A stretch of DNA of 64,000 nucleotides from Gonatopus flavifemur (lineage: Eukaryota; Arthropoda; Insecta; Hymenoptera; Dryinidae): positions 6,331,372-6,395,371 of the forward strand of contig JAFFJZ010000016.1 of the NCBI GenBank assembly GCA_018340375.1, read 5' to 3'. Shown here in pieces: positions 1-11,516 of the stretch. Position numbers and translations under genes: made by a program. Every line of letters begins with the position of its first letter. The first letter of the stretch is position 1. The notes under the pieces are model-generated. The model was not told where the DNA came from, made no database searches, and worked only from the letters and a program-made list of their open reading frames with translations.

Positions 1-167
1 ACGATCTTGAATTGTAAGTAAAATTGTTTCAATTCTGAGTATGATTCGCAATTCGTGATGAGGATTAATTTTTTCTTTTCCAACTGTTTAATTGTGTTCG
101 TTTGTAGGCAATCCAATTGACACATGAAGTACAGCATCATTGACACAACATCTCTTGATTCTCAAAA

Positions 168-2145
168 ATGTCTGCAACTCAAAGTTTCGTTGATCGTTGT
201 TGTAACCCTTTGCACAACATCCATCACAAATTCAAATCAAGAGAATTGAGAACTATTTCTCCAAATCTACAAAATAAGTTCCCCAGTACCCTCTCCGATG
301 CACAAGTGTGTGGGTTATGTGGAGAAGAACTGCTACTCGTTCTGGAGAGAAGCCTCCAATTGATGCACAAGATGATTCGTTCGTTCATGTTTCACTCAAG
401 GTATTGATATCATATTTTCAATTTCTAGAAAGACAATTCGTACATCAATGAAAATGAACGATACATTTATGTGGAATACAATTAATTACTACGATATGTT
501 TCACATAATTCAGGATGACGATGATGATGGTATTGATGAACATGGTGATGACGATGATTACCAGCCATTAGAGAAGGAACCAAGAGATTGTAATATTGAG
601 CCGATGAACATGAATCGGCTATGGAGGTTCTTGATCAAATTAAGCAGAAATATAAAACTTCCTTGAGTGCTTCGGAAAAAGTATTACTCCTTACGCCTGC
701 TCCAAAATCCTGGGGTCAGAAGAGACTCACTGACGAGTTTCAGACTTCTGAACACCGAGCTGGGAAAGCTATCGAACTGGTAAAAGAAAATGGTATTTTC
801 ACGTCACCATCTCTAAGAAAGGGTTATGCTTCAGCTTTTGAAATGAATAACAAGATCATAAGTTTCTATAATGATGACGAGAATAGTCGTATGATGCCGA
901 GCATAGAAGATTTTGTTTCAGTTGAAAAAGAAGACGGATCACGAGAGCACGTATGAAAGAGATTGATTCTGTGCAATCGTTCAGAATTATATTTTGCTCT
1001 CAAAGATCAGAATTCTACTGGTCCGGTCAGTCTCTCTACATTCTCGCAGCTGAGACCTCGTAATTGCGTGCTCGCTAGTGTTAGTAGAACGCATACTGTT
1101 CGCGTTTGTGTCCATCACGAGAATGTCAATTCAATGCTTGATGCGATAGATATTTAGAAATCAAAATCCGGTACGAATAATCCGATCACCACTTATGCTC
1201 TCAAAATGTTTATATGTCAGAATCCATGTGCCGAATGTTATTTCGATGAATGTTTATCAGGTCCTGGCGGAGAGGGTTTCTGGAATTACTTACGAACAGT
1301 TTTCGAAGACAATTGCATCGAAAAACTCGAATATCAAATTTGGCGACAGACTGATCGTAGCACATTGCGTACTGAAGTTGCAGATGCAGAAGATTTGTTG
1401 GGAGAACTCTCTCGTTGCCTTTCGAAACTCAAATTCCCTTCATTCGTTGCGAAACAGCAGTCATCTCTCCTGAGAAATTTGAAAGATGATTTACAAGGAG
1501 GAGAATTTTCAGTTCTATGCGATTTCGCGGAAGATTATGCGTTTGTAGCCCAGAATGCTGCACAGGGTTTCCACTGGAACAACAACCAACCGACACTCCA
1601 TTCACCACTGTCATTTATTACAAAGGAGGAAGCGAACTCAGTCATCGGAGCATTGCTATTTCATCGGATTATTTGAATCACGATACAATCGCTGTGTACG
1701 AATTCCGAAAAATTATGATAGCGTACCTGAAAGAGCATTCTCAACCAAGAAAAATTGTCTATTTTACGGATGGAGCATCTCAGCACTTCAAGAATATATA
1801 TAATTCCAAAACTTTTTCGTATCATCACAAAGATTTTGGAATAGCAGCTGAATGGCATTTCCATGCAACCACTCATGTGAAAGGGCCTTGTGACGGTATC
1901 AGTGGTAATCTGAACGACGAGCAGCTCGAGCAAGTCTTCAAGCGAGATCTTAGCAGCAAATTTTGAATCCTGATGCGCTTCACGAATGGGCAAAGAGAAA
2001 TCTATCAGAAACTGTTGTTTTTTTATTCCAAAGACAAATCATGAAATCACTGCTGAGAAGCTCAAAACTCGCTTCGCAACTGCAAAAACAATCCCAGGAA
2101 AGCTCAAATATCATTGTTTCATCCCAACTTCGAATATGACTTTGC
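168..2145 (+). pseudogene. DDE-transposase-like gene, copy 1 (broken)
   Basis: This is the first of four related genes in the window, all on the plus strand. It opens with an N-terminal Cys-containing block (Cys11, Cys12, Cys48 and Cys51 of the frame starting at 168). An acidic stretch follows near 515-560, then a helical middle (621-956), then a segment with the family motif LRPRNCV and a VCVHH run (about 1045-1125). The catalytic-like part carries three acidic sites: Asp in CDFAEDY (near 1521), Asp in YFTDGASQHFKN (near 1769) and Asp in GPCDGI (near 1892), preceded by AEWHFHAT. This D-D-D order suggests a DDE-type transposase. The frame is shifted several times (near 960, 1160 and 1580-1620) and after 1966, so no full protein can be made. 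A possible intron runs from about 400 to 513 (gtattg...attcag). I do not know the family's formal name; a Sola-like superfamily is one guess. Left-side terminal repeats would lie outside the window. Confidence 0.75.
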
Positions 2146-3300
2146 ATTTATGAGTATCTCCGTCATCATTGAATGTAGATGTTTTCCTGAAGATGGAAAT
2201 TAAGACAAAACTCAATACGAATAAGAAATTGCGCTCAATATAGTGCTTCGAGCAGAACTATTCCATATTTATTATATTATGTGTATTTATTCATGATTCT
2301 GTTCCATAATTCCAAAAGCTGTTATTGATAAAGTTTGATGATATGATAGTACGGTGAAGTTGTATGAAATCATTGGCATGATCAAAAAATCATATTTTAT
2401 TGAAAAACAGTTCGTTTTACTTGTATTCTGCGTCAACGTTATGACGAACCGTATCAGGAGATAATAGGAATATGCGACCCGCGCGTTTTGAACCGTTGCG
2501 AATGCCAGATGAAATCTTCTCTCCATGATTTCTCCTACACGATTCCAAAGCTGAGGAACCCAGCTTTAGGATGAGCTACCTCGAGAAAGTTTCAAAATTT
2601 TCGAAATTGATGGAGAATGCAAAAATAACTTTGGACTCGGTGGATTTGTTGGCAAAAATTTTTTGCCACAAAAACAGATCACGCCATGGTGAAGAACGGA
2701 AAGAAAGCTGCAAAAAACAATATCGAATGTAATTTCATAAGAACATGTAATTGAGGAAATTATATCTTCAAAAGAGCTGATTAAAGGGAATCTGTGAATT
2801 TTGGACCGCTGTAGTTTGATAACCAGAGGTACCAGAGCAGAATCCTTTATAGGATTGGAAGTCACTAACTTGTACTACATTTCAGTGAAATTTCAGAAAG
2901 ATTGAGGAAGTACAATTTTTGAGCTGGTACGCTTGAGAAATTTCGCCCCTCATACGGAGTAATAGGGGAAAATGGACCATGTGAGGGGAAGTTTAATCGG
3001 ATCTTATTAGATCTTTCCAGATCTCATTGGATATAAATGGAACATGGAGACAGTCCTAGGTTTAAATGAACGCACATGAATATAAGACAATCTGTGGCTA
3101 TAAAACCTCAAGCCGTATGGTGATCTCCAGAAATCTATATGAATATATCCAAATCTTCGTTAGTTTGAAGTAATTCAGAAGCTCCATCATCCAAATGTGT
3201 GTCAATTTGAACCAAACAATTGCGTGCAAGCAGATATTCAGTTTTCAATTCTTTTTCATCTCATGAGATCTAATCAGATTTGATCTATTCTTCCCCCGAT
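2146..3300. other. Unassigned AT-rich stretch
   Basis: No coding region of convincing length or composition is visible on either strand, and no inverted repeat with clear ends was found. It may hold the right flank of the copy 1 element, whose left flank is off the window. Confidence 0.4.
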
Positions 3301-3309
3301 CTATCTCCG

Positions 3310-4010
3310 ACGGAATATGCTCAAAGGCGATCGATTATGAGGAACGATAATTTATCTTTCAGAAACCGCCAGGCCCGGGATCGCTTATCAAAATTCTCAA
3401 ACATAAAAGTATCAAAAGAGGCGTATTCCTCAATACTATTGAAGTTGCACTCACGTATTCTGTTGACAATTACCATTTTTTAATCGGAACATCACTGTAT
3501 ATAAACCCAAAATACGCCTATTTTGCCTTCCGTATATCAAAGCAGAAAAATACAATTTCTATTCGAAAATTAGGATGATTTATTCAAAGCCAAGAACGAA
3601 GATTTGAATGTGTGAATTATTCGTCGTTATCTGGATGTTCGTCAATGCAAAACAGTCATTCGATAGTACATGCTGAAATGCGATCGATTATGAGGAGTGA
3701 TAATCTATCTTCAAGAAAACTCTGGCCCCTGGACCGTCTATCAAGATTTTTAAAGAAAAAAAGTATCAAAAGAGGCGTATTACTCAGTACTGTTGAAGTT
3801 GCACTTACTTATATTGTTAACAATGACCATTTTTCGATCAAAATGTGACTGTATATGAACTCCAAATGAGCCTGTTTTGCCTTGCATATATGTCAGCAGA
3901 AAAAAACAACAATTCCGATTTGAAGATTGGAATGATTCATTGGAAGCCAAAAACAAAAATTCGGGCGTGTAAATGACTCGTCATCATCTGAATTTTCTTC
4001 AATACAAACC
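3310..4010. repeat. Tandem duplication, period about 353 bp
   Basis: Two diverged head-to-tail units can be seen. The shared string gcgatcgattatgagg occurs at 3327 and again at 3680, and the following 300 bases stay similar (for example aagtatcaaaagaggcgtat in both). A third unit appears to begin near 3990 but breaks off. The two small plus-strand frames here are in the same phase of the repeat and look non-coding. Confidence 0.8.
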
Positions 4011-4428
4011 ATCACTCCATCATCTGTAAATATTTTGAATAATGTTCCCGCCAGCTTCACAATTTTACCCAGATATCTGACATGAGATGAATAATAAATT
4101 ATGGCAGCTGCATGCGAACAACAGCCTATAGTTCAATTGCCATGAGGACAGTCATAGCAATACCTTAGAATACTTGAATATTAGGTTCCGTTAGGCTCAT
4201 ATTTCATGGAACATTTATATGCTTTACTGTTCCTGTGTCGAGAATGCACTAGGGATGGGCGATGTTAGGAGAAAACATCGATGCTGGAACATCGATTATT
4301 TTTCTCTTTCAATTTTAATGAATCGATCAATCGACAAAAAACATAGATTTGAAGAACATCGATGTTTCTTGTCTCATTTCCAAATGAGCTGCAGATAAAT
4401 AATATGTAGCGGAAGGAACAATAATATA

Positions 4429-4985
4429 CAGGGTAGTCCATTTGGAGTGATATAGTCGAATATCTCGGAAACTAGTAGAGATGGAGAAAAATGTTCCAGA
4501 TACAAAGTTCAGGGTTCCAAGGGGTAAGTATGATGCTGACTTTGAAAAATCTCTCAGAGGTCATTTTGGAGGGCTTTCAGGGGTCGAGATGATTTTTTTG
4601 AATGGGATCCTCATTTTTTCATCATGGCATGGGAAAGCTGGTTTCAACTCCTTCACGAAACACTGTTCATGGACCCCTTTCCGCCCAGTGGGTTGCAAGG
4701 TATGGACCGTCGAAGTTATTGATGAACTACTCTGAGCGCTACCCAAGGACAACGGAGTGTTTGATTATTGTGAGTCCCCTTGCCTCTCACATGTGGGGTG
4801 CTTGATTATTGTGAGTCCCCTTGCCTCTCACATGAGGGGTGCTTGATGCTGTTACAACAATTGCTCGAAGTTACCCCCCTCTGCCTGGATACATAATCCC
4901 AGTCTCCGCCGAAAATTTGTAACCGCCTTCAGAAACACTGATCGCGGTATGTTGGCACAAACAGTGCGGATGCGATCGATCCTGT
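4429..4985 (+). repeat. Left long terminal inverted repeat of the IS630/Tc1-like element
   Basis: It pairs with 6460-6965. From about 4810 inward it overlaps the last codons of the transposase. A 34-bp direct duplication (cttgattattgtgagtcccc type) lies at 4769-4835. Relative to this arm the right arm lacks a block within 4893-4945. Confidence 0.75.
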
Positions 4986-5881
4986 CCTTCCTCGGTGTTG
5001 GTTGGACCTTGAATACTTCGTCTTTCAGAAATCCCCACAAGAGTGTTGAGGCCACGCAACTGGCCCACCTCGTTCAATCCACTTTCCCGGGAAATGATGT
5101 TCAAGATATTCTCTCACGATCAATGCGTAATGGGGTGGCGCTCCATCAAGTTGGACCCACATCCTCTGCCTTGTTTGTAAATCCAGATCCTGAAGCAAGC
5201 CTTGCGAATGATCCGCCAGAAATTCCAGAAACATGGGGGCGTTCAAAGTGCCGTTGAAAAAATGTGGACCGACTAGATAGGCATTGACGATCCCGCACCA
5301 CACATTTACGCTCCAACGATGTTGGTTGTCGATTGCTCGATACCAATGCGGATTAACATCCGAACAGTCATGAGAGTTGTTTCTATCCAAATGCCCAGTG
5401 CTGTGAAAAGATGCTTCGTCGGAGAACATTACATAGTCGAAGGATTGAGGATCGTCAACCAGCCTTGCTCGTGCCCAGTTGCAGAATCTAATTCGAAGTC
5501 TCATGTCGTTTGGAGCGAGAGCTTGAGTTAACGTAATGTGGTATGGTTGATACTCGACATGCTTCAAGATTCTCAAAACAGTAGTCCGGGGTATACCAGT
5601 TATTCGTGCCAACGATCTGCTACTAACATGAAGGCCCAAGTGGATAAGTTCCAATATGGTGAATGCACGTATATCATTCTCATCGTACCGGTGATGTCTT
5701 AGATCTCGCTGCAATACTCCTTGTCGAGCCCTCAATTCGAGTCGACGGATGGTCGTGGAGTGTGTGATGCGGCGATCGGGATACCGATCCCGGTAAACCC
5801 TCGCGGCTTCGTTGTGATTATTGTGACATGAGCCAAGCACAAGCTTCATATTAATAATTTCAGAGGGTGAATAGTGATTCA
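4852..5881 (-). pseudogene. IS630/Tc1-like transposase, frameshifted
   Basis: The likely start is the Met at 5881, followed by HYSPSEIINMKLVLG; sequence further upstream is in frame but looks like leader. An N-terminal helix-turn-helix region (EAARVYRDRYPDRRI, then RSLARITGIPRTTVLRIL) precedes the DDE core. The first acid is in FSDEASFHSTGHL and the second in VQLDGAPPH. After RGGPVAWP the reading frame changes: a deletion of a dozen or so bases has removed the segment that should carry the third acid, and the C-terminus (LLWGFLKDEVFKVQPTP) continues in another frame down to 4852. The enzyme would be inactive. The family cuts and pastes DNA at TA sites. Similar proteins are widespread in insects. 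Confidence 0.9.
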
Positions 5882-6459
5882 TTTTTTCGATGGAATCGAA
5901 TGTGATAAATTGATAAATGGAGATGATTGAATATGCAAAGGAGGAGAACGATTGTAATGGTCTCAGTTCAGAACCAGTATTTCCGTAATCATCCACATAA
6001 CCAACCATAATAAACAGAAATTCGATGTTTCTGTTCGTTTATGTATTCTCGTTCATCGCTTTTCTCTGAAGATCGGGACTGATTTCAATGCAGATTAGAG
6101 TCAATTTCATTGGAAAAAAAAACGTAAACATAAACAAACGGGAACACTGAGTCCCTGCTTATTATGGTTGGCAGTAATGTGTACGATTTATTACGATTAT
6201 TGCGTTTCAAATCGAATAAATCATTCCATTTGATTCAATGAGGGTTATGAATAAGTATCGACTCTCAAACATTGTTGAAAGGTTGCTGGGAACATTGGAA
6301 GTATTGACCATACCACATAACGTCGATTAGGATGCACATTCGAACGGATACATGAATCCTTTGAGCTTCCAGGGAATTCACCGAAGAGAGTTACACTGTG
6401 AAAAATTTCTTTGTAGATTCACCAGAAAAATTTGGGAGTTTCTTTGTAAATGAGAGAGG

Positions 6460-6965
6460 ACATGATCGATCGCATCCGCACTGTGTGTGCCAACATACCA
6501 GGATTATGTATCCAGGCAGAGGGGGGTAACTTCGAGCAATTATTGTAACAGCATCAAGCACCCCTCATGTGAGAGGTGAGGAGACTCACGATCATCAAGC
6601 ACTCCGGAGGGAAGAGAGAACTACCACGTCCACGTCGTTGTTCCTGGGTAGCGCTAATAGTAGTTCATCAATAACTTCGACGGTCCATACCTTGCACCCC
6701 AATGGGTGGGAGGACAGGGGTCCATGATCAGTGTTTGGAGAAGGGTTTGACACCAGCTTCCCCATGCGATCATAAAAAAATTGGGGGCTCATTCGAAAAA
6801 ACCATCTTGACCCCCAAATACCCTCCAAAATGACCTCTGAGGGATTTTTCAAGGTTGGCATCATACTTCCCCCTTAGGACCCAAAACTTTTTATCTGGAA
6901 CATCTTTTTTCATCTCCACTAGTTTCCGAGATATTTGACTATATCACTTCGAATGGACCACCCTG
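6460..6965 (-). repeat. Right long terminal inverted repeat of the IS630/Tc1-like element
   Basis: Read on the minus strand it matches 4429-4985 with scattered substitutions. It carries an inverted remnant of the transposase C-terminal coding sequence, with a block missing between the tacataatcc and gtatgttggcac motifs. Confidence 0.75.
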
Positions 6966-6970
6966 TATAT

Positions 6971-7407
6971 AAGTGATTCCACGTTAAGCGAGACAAATTT
7001 CGGTAAAATTTGACCCCGGTGTCCTCAATCCAGTCGTTATATTTTCAATGGGTCCCATCTCACCAGAACATGACTTGGAATTTTTTCCGGATTTTTATAA
7101 AAATTATTTTGCAAGTCAAGACGATTGAAAATTTCTATAAATCGACTGACCGCTCACATTCAAATATCAATATCTCTGGTTCTACTGAACTCACAGAATA
7201 TAACTTCAGCTCATTTTAAAGCTTTCGAATCGCACTTTGATTATGATTTTTTGATATTCTGCGCGAGTCTGAAACTCGGTAATTGTTCAAACAATTCATG
7301 ATCAAAATCGATTTTTGAGCAATTTTACACCCTCAGGAAATTTCGGAAAAAATATGAGCGTGTTCCTTCTTCAATTTCCTACGAAATATGTGAATTTCAA
7401 GTTGGAG
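6971..7407 (+). repeat. Left TIR of the copy 2 element
   Basis: It pairs with 10099-10533. Shared landmarks are the motifs ggttctactgaact, aattttacaccctcag and atttcaagttggag, met in the same order when the right arm is read on the minus strand. Confidence 0.8.
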
Positions 7408-8205
7408 AACTGATGGACACTGATGCAACAAAATTAATTCGTTCCGCTATTGCCACTGCACACTAGCAGTATTGTATTCTATAATTTGCATTCCCTAATG
7501 TATGTAACACTGTTTACAAGATTTGAAAAATTCCACCTACAAAATATTTTTGAACGCTCCTGTATATATATGTATAGTACAGCATGCGTGTTGCGCGATC
7601 GCCCCATAGAGGGGGTAATTCTGTGGTATCCGGTAGATGTCTGGCATCACTCCTGAGACGACTCCGTTCTGGGTGCTACTTTATCTAGGAGTAAATTGTG
7701 TTGTATGATTGACTGATCTTTTTCATCTTCATACCCGTTCATATCGAGACCTCAGTGAGGTATAAAGTTCAAAAAATTCGGAAATTTCGATGGAATAAAA
7801 TTGTATGCCTGCAAGGATGATTGCGTCCGGAAAATTCAAAAACTGTCTTGATTCTCCCAATCCGTTTAACCTGAGAAAACACGGGAAAAGCAGCGGAAAA
7901 ACCTTAGACGTGTATCTCTCAAGATAATGAGCAGTTCATCAGAAAGGAACCCGTCATTGTCAGGGGGATAGAAAATCTGTAATTCCTGTCGGTTACGATT
8001 TCTGAAACAGTCCAGTGAAAACGAACGTAGTGAAACTGCATCGCCATCAATGTATGGTACTGCTGAACCTTCTCAGATCTCCAGTGAAAATGTGGAATGC
8101 GATCATACACTGTTCTCGAAAAGAGACAATGCTGGGCCTTCAAAGATTTATAATGACAATTAAGATAGCACCAGTATTCCAACAAATATAAGTGAGGTGT
8201 CATCA
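7408..8205. other. Interior 5' region of the copy 2 element
   Basis: No intact frame is present. Degenerate plus-strand coding traces begin near 7900 but are broken by stops. This probably holds the 5' leader and decayed N-terminal exon of copy 2. Confidence 0.4.
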
Positions 8206-9963
8206 ATATCGATCCCTCTTAATATTATTCAGCTGAATGAGAGTCTCAAAGAACTAGGGGCCTCTCCAATCGAACAGAAAAAAATATTACAAAAGAAATC
8301 TCCGCAGGAAAAATTGAAGAAAGTAAGCTACGTATTAGCTGAGAAAGTTTTCAAGATAAAAGTTGATAAAGATTAAAAAGTAGACGATGCAGGAATTTAG
8401 ATTATCGACGAACTGGGAGAATGTCACCATAAGACGAGTGATAGAACTCTGGAAATTCGGATTTTTACCAACCTCGAAGATTGGTCTTTTAGTCAGATTC
8501 GTGAGAATTTTGATGCTTCCAATCGTATGATCAGCATTCCGAAAGAATTGACTGAGGAATGTGTTATTTTATCCGGACCTAATAAAGAATTAGTTAGAAG
8601 ATTACCGGAACATCTTGAGAGACAAGTTGTAGACTTTTATACATCGGACGGAACAAGCCGTGTGGTGCCTGGGAAAAAAACGGCGCGACTATCAATGAGA
8701 ATGGACAGAAAATTCAAGAGCAGAAAAGATTATCACTAATTTGGAAAGAACATATCGGATTTTCTGAGAAGAATACCCGAACGTGAAAGATGGTTTTTCG
8801 AAATTAGCTGAACTCAGACCGAAACAGTGTGTACTCCTTGGAGTGAGTGGAACTCATTGTGTTTGCGTTTGTGCCATCCATGAAAAGGTGGAATTGATGA
8901 TTGATGGTGCGAGGATTACTCATCTTACATCCAGCACGCCACAGCCAATACAGAACTATGAGGATTGCTCAGCCCGAATGTTATGCAGACCATCAACAGT
9001 CGACTGCCATTTGAAAAACTGTATCAACTGTCCTGGTACATCAAATTTGGAACAGCAATTACAAGATTTATTCGAGAATGAGTTGCGGGACACTGTAACG
9101 TACCGACAATGGGCATCAGTCGACCGAACAAATTTGGAGACGATGCAAGCACCTGTACAGGATTTTTTTGAAGAGCTGTGCGTGAAGCTCGATGGATTGG
9201 TCACTCATGCATTCATTGCTGAATAGCAATCGAAGTTTTTCGCAGAGCGGAAAAATAGTTTGAGAACCGGAGAATGCCTAATTTTCCGAAAATTACGCAT
9301 TCGTAATTCAAGATGCCGTTCAGGGGATACACTGGAATAACGACCAAATGACATCACATCCGTTTGTTATTCACTACAAAGAAAATGGAGACATGAGACA
9401 CAAAAATTCCGTAGCGATCGCAGAATCCTTGAAGCACGATGCAGTTGCTGGTCACCTTTTTCAACGAAAGTTGATGACATATTTGAAGAAGAAGCTTCGT
9501 CATGTGTGGAAAATAATTTATTTCTCAGACGGAGCTTGTGCTCAATATAAGAACAAGAGAAATTCCATAAACCTCTGTCACCACGAAGAAGACTTTGGCG
9601 TGTCAGCTAGATGGCATTTCTTTGCAACAGCACATGGAAAGGGTCCATGTGACAGCATTGGAGGGACACTCAAAAGATTTGTTGCCAAAGCGAGCATGGA
9701 ACCTCATCAGGATCCTATCAACACAGCAAGAGATCCACGAATGGATTGAAAATAACAGGAACATCACAAATATCGAAATTTGTTATTCCACAAATGAAGA
9801 GTACCATGCAGAAATGATGATCCTACAAGCTCGATTTGAAAGAGTGAATACCGTACGTGGAACACTCCCGTTGCACTTTGTGAAACCTGTGTCGAAACAA
9901 AAGTTACGAGTTGAAAGTTTTTCAGCTGCTACGATATTTTCTACAGTTTCTGTATGCAAATAA
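8206..9963 (+). pseudogene. DDE-transposase-like gene, copy 2 (broken)
   Basis: Pieces in order: a helical N-terminal region from 8206 (IIQLNESLKELG), then VVDFYTSDGTSRVVPGKK near 8640, then LAELRPKQCVLLGVSGTH with CVCVCAIHEK (8800-8890), then a Cys-containing stretch (NCINCPG) and YRQWASVDR. The first acidic site of the core falls on a TAA codon (9279-9281), just before FSENYAF. The second Asp is in YFSDGACAQYKN (near 9528) and the third in GKGPCDSIGGTLKR (near 9651), preceded by RWHFFATAHGK. The C-terminus (HEWIENNRN onward) continues in another frame to 9963. This is the best preserved C-terminal half of the four copies. It is bounded by long inverted repeats, which supports a transposase reading. 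Confidence 0.8.
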
Positions 9964-10098
9964 AGGAGTTTCATAAGAATTGCTTCGATATTTTATAGGT
10001 TATGATTGAATTCTTGTATCCTACCATAATCCTCTCAGTGCGTTTATCATCAGAGGCACCGGAGGCGCAGTGAATTTATTGTTTCCCCATCATTGTAC

Positions 10099-10533
10099 AT
10101 TCGTGCTCCAACTTGAAATGAACATATTTCATAGACAATTTAACGAGAAACACGCTCATATTTTTTTCGAAATCTTCTGAGGGTGTAAAATTGCTTGAAA
10201 ATTGATTTTATCAATAAATTGTTCGAACAATTACCAAATTCCCAACTTGCGTAGAATGTGGAAAATTTATAACAAAAGTACAATTCAAGAGCTTCAGAAT
10301 GAGCCGAAGGTGGATTCCCTAAGTTCAGTAGAACCGAAGATATTTATGGTTGAACGGGAACGGTTTGTCCATTTATAGAAATATTCGATCGTCTCCAACT
10401 AGCAAAATGATCATCATAAAAATCTGAAGAAAATTCAGAGTTGTTCTCTGCTAGTACGGAACTGGTGAAAAAAAATCGGGTGTTTTTGAAGACATGAGGT
10501 TTCGTACCTGTCCCAGTTGATGTGGAATTACTC
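10099..10533 (-). repeat. Right TIR of the copy 2 element
   Basis: This is the inverted partner of 6971-7407. Identity is moderate, so the element is not young. Confidence 0.8.
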
Positions 10534-10620
10534 ATATGTATCAAAAGGAAAAATTTATGTCTTCATATTCATGTGTTGTATGTCTTATCATGTTGAGTAA
10601 TCTTCTTATGTTATGTCATC

Positions 10621-11190
10621 TTATGTTAAATTCCACATTTCCTCATCTGAAGAACCGAGGAATAAAAGTGTTGATAATCTTCTTCCTGTTAATCTGTTCC
10701 TCAATTGGTTTTTCACGACTCCTGCTTTCAAGAACAAGCGTTCAGCTGGTACAGAAGTGGCTGCGATTGAGAGATATTTGATCGCAATTGGGTATGATTT
10801 GGGGTATGCGTTGTTCATCTCATTCCAATATTGAAGCGGATCAGTCGATCTTTCTATCACGGATTGGCTTAAAACTTGTTTGGACCCAACGTTTTCTTCA
10901 TCAGGATCTCTTAGTTTGGCTTGGACTGCAACAATACTTTTATGAATCGTCCAGAACTTATCAGCAGCAGATCCATTACACGAAACACGTGCATCGACTG
11001 GCGCCTCGTTCTGATTGTCGCTCAGTTCAGAATCTATCTCATCATTTATTTTCCTTATTACTCCACGCAGTCTCTCATTCATTAGGTTCACGTTCACGTA
11101 GCTTGTGTGTTGAGTCAAACATCCAATAAATTCTCCGATGTTTTCATGTGAAAGTATCGATACATCGATGTATCGGTTTTCAAAAACATC
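10621..11190 (-). pseudogene. hAT transposase C-terminal (hATC dimerisation) fragment
   Basis: The minus-strand frame contains DPLQYWNEMNN, then KYLSIAATSVPAERLF, then RNRLTG and LLFLGSSDEE before its stop, the classic hATC dimerisation block. The first 30 or so codons (VFENRYIDVSILS) are a read-through of the terminal repeat region, so the BED zinc finger and most of the RNase H-like core have been deleted. A cut-and-paste enzyme of this type needs those parts, so the fragment is dead. The stop is followed by hAT 3' sequence that resumes at 4428 after the nested insertions. Confidence 0.9.
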
Positions 11191-11516
11191 GAGCAAAAAA
11201 ATCGATCATTCATAAAAAAAGCATCGGTGTTGCAATAACCGATGTAACATCGCCCATCCCTAGGTCGGAGTACTTGTATTTAAGATGTCTCTGAATACGT
11301 TCTCAATACACCCTTCTCATCTGCTACGGGTAAGGGGGTATAACTTCATCGGAAATGCCAATGAAGCTGCACTTTCCCTGACTACGGGCCGTTCTCATAA
11401 GGAGAGGGCTAGACACTTCTGGTAATTTTCGTCGGATTCACAAACCAGTTTCTCCTGGTTAACTTCAATTCCGGGCACATATTGCCTTACCTCCGAACAT
11501 AAAACTTTCATGAGAA

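Larger units (their letters stand above)
4429..6965 (-). mobile_element. IS630/Tc1-like DNA transposon with long inverted ends
   Basis: The element starts cagggtagtccatttgg and ends in the reverse complement (ccattcgaagtg-type sequence closing gaccaccctg), with TA on both sides (4427-4428 and 6966-6967), the target duplication expected for this superfamily. The two ends stay similar for over 400 bp inward. The right arm includes a shortened, inverted copy of the transposase 3' end, as if two copies had fused tail to tail. The transposase gene is on the minus strand. It sits at the outer edge of the copy 2 element and was probably inserted there. Confidence 0.85.
6971..10533 (+). mobile_element. 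Long-TIR element carrying DDE-like copy 2
   Basis: Inverted repeats of about 430 bp (6971-7407 and 10099-10533) bound 2.7 kb that contains copy 2 of the DDE-like gene. Terminal bases are AAGTGATTCCAC on the left and the complement of GAGTAATTCCAC on the right. After removal of the adjoining IS630-like element, ATAT sits directly outside both ends, a candidate 4-bp target duplication, though the local sequence is AT-rich. The insertion lies in the 3' untranslated part of the hAT element. Confidence 0.7.
4250..11262 (-). mobile_element. hAT element, split by two nested insertions
   Basis: The ends are an 18-bp perfect inverted repeat, TAGGGATGGGCGATGTTA at 4250-4267 and its reverse complement at 11245-11262. 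Both subterminal regions are rich in the motif acatcgat, as is usual for hAT ends. The minus-strand transposase C-terminus (10621-11190) lies near the right end. The 5' part of the transposase is missing, so the right terminus is joined directly to the last third of the gene. The 3' side is interrupted by the copy 2 element (6971-10533), which itself abuts an IS630/Tc1-like element (4429-6965). Removing those leaves about 0.9 kb of hAT sequence. The flanking octamers (gaatgcac and ggtcggag) do not match, so a target duplication is not visible. Confidence 0.8.

Noticed and set aside
4242..11270. 8-bp target duplication for the hAT element
   Set aside because: The flanking octamers do not match, so no duplication is claimed.
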